Source: Acaryochloris sp. CRU_2_0
GTDB taxonomy: Bacteria > Cyanobacteriota > Cyanobacteriia > Thermosynechococcales > Thermosynechococcaceae
Direction of reading: 5' to 3'
DNA: 64,000 nt
NCBI GenBank assembly: GCA_012034865.1
Contig: JAAUOM010000001.1
Coordinates: 1-64,000, forward strand
Positions 57,139 to 64,000 of the stretch are shown here, piece after piece (position 1 is the first letter of the stretch; the number at the start of each line of letters is the position of its first letter). A model generated the notes under the pieces. It made no database searches, was not told where the DNA came from, and saw only the letters and a list, made by a program, of their open reading frames with translations. Made by a program: the position numbers and the translations under genes.

Positions 57139-58188
57139 TCAAGTTCCAAGAATGTCGTTGCCACTGGGAACCACGGGTTTCGGTGACCGTTTGCCGTGCA
57201 GATACTCGTGCAATCCATGCTGGAGAACAGACTGGCTTTCATCTGGACACAACAGACAGATACTTCCCCACAAGACTCGAATCAGCGTTTCCTTGGGGCT
57301 GCGGCCAATGCCAATACTCTCGCTTAGGCTCATCCCCATAATTTGAACGGCTTCTGCCCAAGAAATCCTTCTCCGTTGCAGGGCGCTGAAGGTGCGATAA
57401 TCTGCGTCCAACTCAATATTGCAGGTCTGGGACAACGCCATTTTGATTGCCATTTCATTGATTGTGGTGACGATCATCTGCCTTACCCAGATATGATGGG
57501 ACAAATTCAAGGTAGACCCATGCAGATTCCCACCGTGCAGCCGATAAAACATCAGGGGGTCATTGATCTGGCCCACGGGACCATAGAAAGGAACCGTCGC
57601 CATCAGATAAGCATCTGCACAAGTTCTCAGTTCGGGCATGGGCAAAACCTGGGCCAGCACGGTTTGCCGATAGGCCAAAGCAGAAGTGAGGGCCGAACGA
57701 TATTTGCCATACTTGCACAACAATGGGCGGACATCTCCAGTCGCCAAGGTCTTCTGAGGTTGATGCTCTAGGGAGAGTCCTTCTGTATTCACTAAAGTCC
57801 AAGGATGGGAAAGCTGTACCCAAGTCGGATGCTCTTGAAATTCGGCCACCACCCTGGCCACTTTCTGGGGGTGGAAATAATCATCGGCGTCCAGTAGACA
57901 GATAATCTCTCCCTGGGCTTGGGCAATCCCCACAGTCAAGGCGACGCCCTGGCCACCGTTGCTCTGCAAGATAGGGGTGATCTGATCGCCATACGCTTGG
58001 ATGACATCAGTTGATTCATCTGTGGAACCATCATCGACGACAATCAGTTCAATATGGGGATAGGTTTGGGCTAAAACGCTGGCGATCGCGTGATCGAGAA
58101 ACCGTCCATAGTTGTAGTTGTTAATCACAACACTCACCAAGGGCTGGGGGCTTAAGGGCGGTAAGTCGAAGGCCGGAAAAGGATCCAT
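57139..58188 (-). CDS. Glycosyltransferase family 2 (copy 1)
   Basis: The ATG at 58188 (MDPFPAFDLPPLSPQPLVSV) gives 349 aa; the frame is open further upstream to 58290 with no GT motif. The GT2 fold shows VSVVINNYNYGRFLDHAI, the nucleotide-binding ELIVVDDGSTDES and the metal-binding IICLLDADDYFHP. It is closely related to the next gene: the two share NYNYG, SVxAQTYPHIELIVVDDGST and the same order of blocks. The gap to its neighbour is two bases. The sugar donor is unknown. Confidence 0.92.
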   Translation of the reverse strand: MDPFPAFDLPPLSPQPLVSVVINNYNYGRFLDHAIASVLAQTYPHIELIVVDDGSTDESTDVIQAYGDQITPILQSNGGQGVALTVGIAQAQGEIICLLDADDYFHPQKVARVVAEFQEHPTWVQLSHPWTLVNTEGLSLEHQPQKTLATGDVRPLLCKYGKYRSALTSALAYRQTVLAQVLPMPELRTCADAYLMATVPFYGPVGQINDPLMFYRLHGGNLHGSTLNLSHHIWVRQMIVTTINEMAIKMALSQTCNIELDADYRTFSALQRRRISWAEAVQIMGMSLSESIGIGRSPKETLIRVLWGSICLLCPDESQSVLQHGLHEYLHGKRSPKPVVPSGNDILGT

Positions 58189-58190
58189 GA

Positions 58191-59222
58191 TCACACCTCT
58201 GGAGCCGATCTCCGGCTCAGCTTGGTGCGGACATAGCCTCGCAGTCCCTGCCGCAAAACCGCTATTCCTTGTTGGGGAAATAAAGCACACATGGCCCGAT
58301 GCAACAGCCGAATGCCAGTATCTCTAGGGCTGCGACCAATGGCATAACTTTCTTGCAGGGAGAGCCGAATAATGGCGAGGGCTTCAGCCAGCGGCACGCC
58401 GCCTTGGGCGATCGCCCGATAGGCACGGTAGTCTACATCCCGATCCAGGTCAAACCGTTGGGAAGGGTCAACTTGTGCCGCTGCTTGATTGATATAACTG
58501 GCGATCAGCTCACGAGCCTGGATCAGATAGTCCACATTGCTGTTACGGGCCTGGATATTGTTGCCATGAATGCGATAGGCCATCAGGGTCTCGTTGAGAC
58601 TGCCCACCGCACCATAAAAGGGCAGGGTGGCATTCAAGTAAGAATCAATAATGCAGCGCGGGGGAGCGGGCATGACTTGCTGCAATACCCTGCGTCGATA
58701 GGAAAGAGCCGAGGTAATTCCTGACGCATACTTCCCCCATTGCAGCAATAAAGGTTCAACCTGTCCCTGACTTAAGACATTAGAAGAATTTTTCCCCAGT
58801 TTTTGGCTGGCGGCATTCATCGTCGTCCAGCAATGGGCGATCTGACCCCACTCGGGATGGTTTGCAAAGGCAGTGACCACTTTCTCCACTTTGTCTGGGT
58901 AAAACTGGTCATCGGCATCTAACAAACAAATAATCTCGCCCTGAGCCTGGGCAAAGCCCGTATTAACGGCTGCACCTTGGCCACCAGTGGCTTGAAAAAC
59001 CGAAATGAGGCGATCGCCATAGGCGGTGATGATCTGTTCTGAATGATCTGTGGAGCCATCGTCAACCACAATCAACTCGATATGGGGATAGGTTTGAGCG
59101 AATACACTCTCAATGGCCTGACTCAAAAATTGCCCGTAATTGTAGTTGTCAATAATCACACTCACTAGCGGTTTAGCCGACAAGTTCGACTGGGCAGAGG
59201 ATAGAGATAAGGTTTGAGTCAT
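58191..59222 (-). CDS. Glycosyltransferase family 2 (copy 2)
   Basis: The 343-aa enzyme begins MTQTLSLSSAQSNLSAKPL. GT2 blocks are VSVIIDNYNYGQFLSQAI, ELIVVDDGSTDHS and IICLLDADDQFYP, with LPFYGAVGSLNETLMAYRIH downstream. The close similarity in order and wording with the preceding-numbered GT2 gene points to tandem duplication, after which each copy may have taken a different sugar. It is separated by only two bases from it and by two from the polymerase gene. Confidence 0.92.
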   Translation of the reverse strand: MTQTLSLSSAQSNLSAKPLVSVIIDNYNYGQFLSQAIESVFAQTYPHIELIVVDDGSTDHSEQIITAYGDRLISVFQATGGQGAAVNTGFAQAQGEIICLLDADDQFYPDKVEKVVTAFANHPEWGQIAHCWTTMNAASQKLGKNSSNVLSQGQVEPLLLQWGKYASGITSALSYRRRVLQQVMPAPPRCIIDSYLNATLPFYGAVGSLNETLMAYRIHGNNIQARNSNVDYLIQARELIASYINQAAAQVDPSQRFDLDRDVDYRAYRAIAQGGVPLAEALAIIRLSLQESYAIGRSPRDTGIRLLHRAMCALFPQQGIAVLRQGLRGYVRTKLSRRSAPEV

Positions 59223-59224
59223 GG

Positions 59225-60582
59225 CTAGAGGACAGGAGGATCAAGAATAGGATAGGGAAGGGTTCTAGGGCTGGGCGGGGGCGATCGCAAGATTGCGCTA
59301 ATCAATAAAAGGGGCATAACCACGGATTCAAACTCCATCACACAAAACACCAAGCTGAACAGGATCATGATCAACAGACTGACTAAGGGGCGATCTCGGC
59401 GGGTACGATATAGCCACCACAGCCAGTTTGACCACATCCCCACGAATAGCAGCGTTCCCAGAAGTCCGCGTCGGTAAAGCAGGGTGCCTAAATAAAAGCT
59501 ATGGGAACCAACCGTTGCAGGTGCATATCCTGGTAAGACTGTCTCTCCCCTTTGAACGTAACCCAGCAGAAAGTTGATCTCTGGCCCTTCTAGGCTCTGT
59601 TTCCAGGTGCGACGATAAATCTCTGAGCGCACGGCGGTGGAATCACCCCGAAACTGGGCTGTCTCTGTGGCAGTGTGCTGGGATGCCTCCAAGAGGGCGT
59701 TGGTGATCGGCGGCACCGAAAAGGCTGAGAAACTGACAATCGCCAAAACGAGACAAACCAACCAGGGTCCCCAGACTTTACCGGTGCCCAGTAACCAGCG
59801 CAGGATCAAGATGATGGGCAATGTTACCCAGACAGAGCGGGTTCCACTCAGCAATAGAATAAAAATCCCAGTGGCTGACAAGCAAGCCGTCCAGAGAGGC
59901 GATCGCACCTCTGTGGCCAACAGAACAATAAAGGCTGCCACTAATGCTAGGGATTCAGGACCAGCAAAGAAAAAGACATAGCGGACAAACCCAGGAATTG
60001 AGTTGTCTGCCGGGAAATAGGGCATGAGAAAATTACTGTTGCCATCTCCTGGCACAAACTCTCCATCCTTGCCCGTTAAAAGCGCAAATCCACTCTGCCA
60101 GATTGTATAGTCACCCTGGCGGAGCAGAAAGTAAATACAGCCCCAGCACAAGAGCATCTCCACCACAACCACAGAAAATGCCCAAGCGACAATGGGTAAA
60201 CGAACTCGAATATTTTGACTTTGAATAAACCACAGGATCAAACCCGGTGCAATCCAGGCATTTACTGTCCCTAAAACAGTTCGCGTATCCAGAGGAGCAC
60301 CGGTACTGCTATAAATGGCAATGGCGATTAACCAATGTCCGCCAAAGGCGAGGATCCCCCATACCAATAGACTGGGTGCAGCCATCTTCAAAGTTTTTGC
60401 TGGCGAATCGCCTGGAGACCAATGCCTAGGGCTAGGAACAACAGCAGATAACTCCAGCCCCACAACCACCATAAAGGAATCAAGACAATGCCCAAGCAAA
60501 CGAGCTGTTCTGAGGGGGTTAGCACAGGCCAACGTAGGCAGATGCCGCTGAATAATGGAACTTCTGGGGTCATTCTCTGCAT
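59225..60582 (-). pseudogene. O-antigen polymerase/ligase-like (Wzy), split by a single-base frameshift
   Basis: The membrane protein has many hydrophobic helices and a large periplasmic loop, typical of Wzy/WaaL proteins that polymerise repeat units. The start is ATG 60582 or 60573 (MQRMTPEVPLFSGICLRW). The first frame ends in LGIGLQAIRQQKL near 60395, where a T5 run sits at 60394-60398. Adding one base joins AIRQQKTLKMAAPSLLVWGI and gives a 452-aa protein. Family-like blocks are LLLSGTRSVWVTLPIIL, and GSHSFYLGTLLYRRGLLG in the periplasmic loop. No strict sequence signature exists for the family, so the call rests on topology, these blocks and the neighbours. Confidence 0.75.
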
Positions 60583-60634
60583 ACTGATGGTCTGCCCCTT
60601 AGTACTGGCAAGTGGATTGCACTGACCGCAGGTC

Positions 60635-62695
60635 TTATTCAACATGGGCAGAGGAAAGATAGTTGGGCACTGGATCGCCATTACGCCAGAGGCTTGTTTT
60701 CCCTTCATTGATGACCAAACCCATAACCTGGTCGTTCCAGCGTTTCAATTGCTCAAGACTCTCGTCTAATAACTCTGGTTTATGCTTTTCATCAGCACTG
60801 ATCAGCAAGAGATTGGCTGAACTCGGTACCATCAAATCAGCTTCTTTAAAAGCGTTTAAGGGTGTACCATCGATGATCACATAGTCATAGTGATAGATAG
60901 ACTGGGCAAAGTCCAAGGTTTTCTTAAAGCTGTTCTTGGGTATGAATTCACCGAGAGCCTCGTTTCTCAGACTCATGGGCAAAAAGTCGATTTGGTTCTG
61001 GACTGGCATCGGCAGGGGCAGTGTATCTAGATCGCCAGAGCAACTAAACCCTAACTGTTGTGTCAAAGTGAACCGCTGCCAGTCAGTATCCACCAGCAAC
61101 ACCCGCGCACCCAGATGGGTGAGGGCACTAGCAAGACCAAGGGCAACGGTTGTTTTACCTTCACCACAGGTTGTACTGCTAATGAGTAAACGGCGATCTC
61201 TCGAATTGCTGAAAGCCATGGCGTGAAGGGTTGCAGCCAATGATCTAAATACTTCCGAGTGAGCCAAGGCAGTCTTGGGTTCCTCTTCCAGTTCCTTGAG
61301 ATGGGGAATACGGCTTAAGATGGGGAGAGCCTCTAGGAAAGTTTTCTCTGATCTAAGGAGATTAACCCTAGAACGACGGCCTTCTAGAAACAGCACTAAA
61401 GCTAAACTGGCAAACCCCGCACTTAAAAAACCGCCCAGCAGCATCAATCTCCGACTGGTTCCTGAGGGTTTATCAGCGACTCTGGGGGAGTCTAGGACTT
61501 GGACACTGGGGTAGGTGCCAAAGGCATTGAGGCGAGTCGCCTGCACCTGAGCCACTAATCCGTTATACACCCCTTCATCTACCTCATACTGGCGCTGAAG
61601 TCGATTCAAGGTTGCCTGTTGAGCTGGCAGGGTTTGCAGTTGGGCGTTCTGCTGCTGAATTTGTTGTTGTAATTGTTTAGCCTGAAGGTCTAGTGCTTCG
61701 GCATCGCCGCTGGCCACCACCAACTGCTGAATCAGTGGGGCAGATTCCTTTGTCATTGAAGGATTTAAGCCCTTTAAGGATTGGGCTGCCCGTGCAGCTT
61801 GGGCGTTGACTTGACGCAATAACTTGTCTCTGAGTTCTAAGGCAGCCTGGGTTTGGGGGGATGCATCTGTGTATTGATTACGGGCTTCAGCCAGGATCAC
61901 TTCTTGTTCAGCGAGTCTTTGGCGGAGGCGTTGGTAGGTTGGGTCTTCCCCAAGCTGGAGAGAGCCTACAGCCGTCTGTGGGCTGAGACGCAAAACCTGA
62001 CTTAACTGCTTTACCCTGGCTCGTGCTGCTTTACCTTCAGCCAAGGTTTGAGAATAAGAGGTTTTCAGGGTATTAATGGTCGTGATTAGTTGCTCCGTTT
62101 GATCGGTACTGCTAACTAAACCCGTTTTCTGTTGAAATTGCTTGAGAGTGTTTTGCGATTTTTCCCAACTCTGGCGAGCAGCCTCTAGCTCTTTTTGCCG
62201 AAAGGCAGCTTGTTGAGTGGCATCACTATTGCGCAACTGGTTTAAACGTTGCTCAAAGGCACCAATAAAAAGGGTCGCTCGTTGTTGGGCAATCTCTGGG
62301 TGATCGCCTTGCACCTGCAAAGAAAGAATCGTCGACTCGCTTTCCGGGGAGACATCAAACAAGCCTTTGTAAGTCTCTAGTTGTGGATATTCACCCTTGT
62401 CTGGATCTTGGCTCCAAGCGATTTTGAGGGTTTCGTTGCTGGTTGCGATCGCCCCAAGGATCTTCAGTAAGTTGAGCTGTTGGGAAAACACAACGCCATT
62501 GCCGCTGTCTAAATTTCCTAACTTGCCCAAGTCAGTTTGTAGATTGCTGGTGGCATTCGGAACAATGAGCGAAGCGCGAGCGACCCAAACTTGGGGAGTT
62601 TGGATCATAGAATAAGCAACAACGGACCAGATTAAAGCATTTAAACCCAGTAGTGGTGCCCAGTGGCGCTTGAGAATTCCCACCTCTTGTTCCAT
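60635..62695 (-). CDS. Polysaccharide chain-length regulator fused to BY-kinase (Wzc-like)
   Basis: The 686-aa protein starts at ATG 62695. The N-terminal Wzz part has a transmembrane helix (LGLNALIWSVVAYSMIQ), a long periplasmic coiled coil (residues about 150-360) and a second helix. The cytoplasmic kinase domain shows Walker A STTCGEGKTTVALGL near residue 510, A' LLVDTDWQR and Walker B DYVIIDGTPL. The C-terminus ends NYLSSAHVE with a single Tyr, lacking the Tyr cluster of E. coli Wzc, so autophosphorylation there may be absent. It regulates polymer length with the polymerase next to it. Confidence 0.9.
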   Translation of the reverse strand: MEQEVGILKRHWAPLLGLNALIWSVVAYSMIQTPQVWVARASLIVPNATSNLQTDLGKLGNLDSGNGVVFSQQLNLLKILGAIATSNETLKIAWSQDPDKGEYPQLETYKGLFDVSPESESTILSLQVQGDHPEIAQQRATLFIGAFEQRLNQLRNSDATQQAAFRQKELEAARQSWEKSQNTLKQFQQKTGLVSSTDQTEQLITTINTLKTSYSQTLAEGKAARARVKQLSQVLRLSPQTAVGSLQLGEDPTYQRLRQRLAEQEVILAEARNQYTDASPQTQAALELRDKLLRQVNAQAARAAQSLKGLNPSMTKESAPLIQQLVVASGDAEALDLQAKQLQQQIQQQNAQLQTLPAQQATLNRLQRQYEVDEGVYNGLVAQVQATRLNAFGTYPSVQVLDSPRVADKPSGTSRRLMLLGGFLSAGFASLALVLFLEGRRSRVNLLRSEKTFLEALPILSRIPHLKELEEEPKTALAHSEVFRSLAATLHAMAFSNSRDRRLLISSTTCGEGKTTVALGLASALTHLGARVLLVDTDWQRFTLTQQLGFSCSGDLDTLPLPMPVQNQIDFLPMSLRNEALGEFIPKNSFKKTLDFAQSIYHYDYVIIDGTPLNAFKEADLMVPSSANLLLISADEKHKPELLDESLEQLKRWNDQVMGLVINEGKTSLWRNGDPVPNYLSSAHVE

Positions 62696-62697
62696 AC

Positions 62698-63180
62698 TCA
62701 CCGTGGATAAACCTTGCATAGGTGATCGACTAATTGAGGCCCTTCCAAAGTCGACTCAGACAAAGGCAATGGCACATGGGTAACAACTTGTTCCAACTCT
62801 GCTAGGGAAATGCAGTAGGTGACCCCCCATTGAGCCACGGTTTGAGCAAACGTCAGTTGATGGTTATCGATATGCTCTCCATAGGTTGCTAAGCGAGGGA
62901 GCAAAACGAATGCTGCACCTCGCTTAATCAGGGTTCGGGTAGATCCTTGACCCGCATGGGAAATGGTCAGTCGGGATTGTTTAACCTTGTCCATGAGAAT
63001 ATCAAAGTTGAGCATGGCTACCGATTCCACCAATGGATTGCTCCTCAAGGCAGCAACATTGCTAGCCCCATACTGAACAAACATTGGCTCATCAATAATC
63101 CCAGTTTTCAAGAGATGATCGAGCCACAGAATGACCCGATCAAATGGAAAAGGACTAGTGCCCAGGGTGACGGTGATCAT
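62698..63180 (-). CDS. pssE: PssE-like glycosyltransferase subunit (Alg13-like)
   Basis: The 160-aa protein corresponds to the C-terminal half of a GT28/Alg13-type transferase. The block SRLTISHAGQGSTRTLI followed by VLLPRLATYGEHIDNHQL is the UDP-sugar-binding part. It forms an enzyme with PssD, whose gene overlaps its start by 4 bases. By analogy with rhizobial PssD/PssE, the pair adds an early sugar to the lipid carrier. It starts the leftward operon with PssD. Confidence 0.85.
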   Translation of the reverse strand: MITVTLGTSPFPFDRVILWLDHLLKTGIIDEPMFVQYGASNVAALRSNPLVESVAMLNFDILMDKVKQSRLTISHAGQGSTRTLIKRGAAFVLLPRLATYGEHIDNHQLTFAQTVAQWGVTYCISLAELEQVVTHVPLPLSESTLEGPQLVDHLCKVYPR

Positions 63181-63629
63181 GTGACATAGCCTGCAAAAAC
63201 AGCCTTTGGATACTTTTGCGACAATTTAGGCCACTGCACATACAACTCATCACACAAGGGATAAACCAGTTTCCCCGAAAGACTCAGATCATTGCTTCTG
63301 GAGATACTTTCGATATACATAAAGCGGATATCCAAGAACTTTGCCACCAGAGCAAAGCCTACGGCAATGCTTGAGCCAGTCGAGATGATGAGATCTGGCT
63401 GCTCTTTGCGCAAAATGCTGACGACTTGGGGTAAATTTCCCAAAAGTGCGCCTACGTCCCTGGGACCCTGGTAGGGTAACCAGATCACTCTTTCTCCGTC
63501 AGCGCATAGATTCTCCGTATCACTTTTTGGATCCGTAATCCATAGGCGATCGTGCAAAGACCAGAAGGGTTTGAGACTTTGCATCGTGGCAAAATGACCG
63601 CCGGAGGTGGCGGCGAGGAGTAATTTCAT
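63177..63629 (-). CDS. pssD: PssD-like glycosyltransferase subunit (Alg14-like)
   Basis: The 150-aa protein begins MKLLLAATSGGHFATMQSLK and has the Alg14/PssD features: Gly-rich TSGGH near the start, DLIISTGSSIAVGFALVA in the middle and a membrane-associated helix. It anchors PssE to the membrane. The stop overlaps the pssE start (ATGA). It is the first gene of the operon, so the promoter should lie within the following intergenic region to 64000. Confidence 0.87.
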   Translation of the reverse strand: MKLLLAATSGGHFATMQSLKPFWSLHDRLWITDPKSDTENLCADGERVIWLPYQGPRDVGALLGNLPQVVSILRKEQPDLIISTGSSIAVGFALVAKFLDIRFMYIESISRSNDLSLSGKLVYPLCDELYVQWPKLSQKYPKAVFAGYVT

Positions 63630-64000
63630 AGAAAAAGGTCACCATCTGTGTTGTATGTGCCTTCTGGGATAAACCCTGAACTCATTTCCCCCAACACAAG
63701 CAGCGTTCTCTGGTTTGGCTTTAATGCCATTACCAGAACCCAGTGAGTAAAACTATAGATGCTAGAAATTAAAGTGGAAGCCTACTAGCCAGACGCGAAA
63801 GGTGTGCGAGGGGCAGATGCTTCCAAACGGCTAATCAAGACATAAAATAAGCTGAAATCACACATTACTGTTGAGTCTGACTAAAGTTCAAACAAATAAG
63901 CAGCTATACCTAGAGTTTCATCTTGTCTCTATATTCAGAGAATGCAAGGCAACTTCAGGTTGTTAACTTTTGTTTGATAAAGAACTATAGCTTACATCAA
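63630..64000. other. Intergenic region upstream of the polysaccharide operon
   Basis: The 371 bases are AT-rich and lie at the right edge, upstream of the leftward operon. They should contain its promoter. I found no strong promoter pair, hairpin or gene in them. Confidence 0.55.

Noticed and set aside
1-64000. tRNA, rRNA or CRISPR array in the window
   Set aside because: I looked for T-loop signatures (GGTTCGAAT-type), conserved rRNA stretches and regularly spaced direct repeats, and saw none. A covariance-model search would be needed to exclude a divergent tRNA.

Overview
This window is chromosomal DNA of a cyanobacterium. The evidence is a set of cyanobacterial or plastid-lineage genes: Psb29/Thf1, Ycf34, cytochrome M, a Gap2-type GAPDH, DUF1830, DUF2499/DUF3593 and a short RRM protein. 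GCGATCGC (HIP1) octamers are also frequent. Gene content would fit an Acaryochloris-like unicellular cyanobacterium, but that is an impression, not a demonstrated assignment.

Layout. 1-1.2 kb is decayed accessory DNA: an unassigned C-terminal fragment, then a truncated ATP-binding regulator run into a broken type I restriction specificity gene. 1.3-8.7 kb holds murQ, a HEPN/MNT toxin-antitoxin pair, an aldo/keto reductase, a five-repeat CmpX-like membrane protein, a lipoprotein and asnS. 9-17.1 kb holds a Wza-like export protein, a GlgA2-type glycogen synthase, an RNA-binding protein, a radical SAM gene (frameshifted), gap2 and radC. 18-30 kb holds cobA and sirohydrochlorin chelatase (siroheme/B12), a frameshifted ftsH facing a site-2-protease-like protein that has lost its catalytic residues, lpd, dtd, a KDPG aldolase, thf1, a zinc-ribbon/MshEN-like gene, and monothiol glutaredoxin plus BolA. 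30.9-35.5 kb is a compact NAD cluster: pncB, nadD, an NrtR-like Nudix regulator and nadE. A clear promoter overlaps an inverted repeat in front of pncB. 35.8-49 kb holds ExbB/ExbD, an M20 amidohydrolase, a tandem histidine phosphatase with a probable CTG start, a dihydroorotase homologue lacking active-site residues, ycf34, recJ and cytM.

49.2-63.6 kb is one long leftward exopolysaccharide operon. In transcription order it encodes PssD and PssE, a chain-length/BY-kinase, a Wzy-like polymerase, two tandem GT2 enzymes, two GT4 enzymes, a phosphatase-like protein, a Wzx-like flippase, a GH10 glycoside hydrolase lipoprotein and an acyltransferase. Several neighbours are joined by 4-base stop/start overlaps. 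It looks like a Wzx/Wzy-type assembly system with its own secreted hydrolase. No priming transferase is visible here, and the only Wza-like gene lies 40 kb away.

Most striking across the window: seven genes are split by what looks like exactly one missing base, each at a homopolymer run, and each repair restores a family-like reading frame. Either the assembly systematically undercalls homopolymers or these tracts are real slip sites. Read-level checking would decide.
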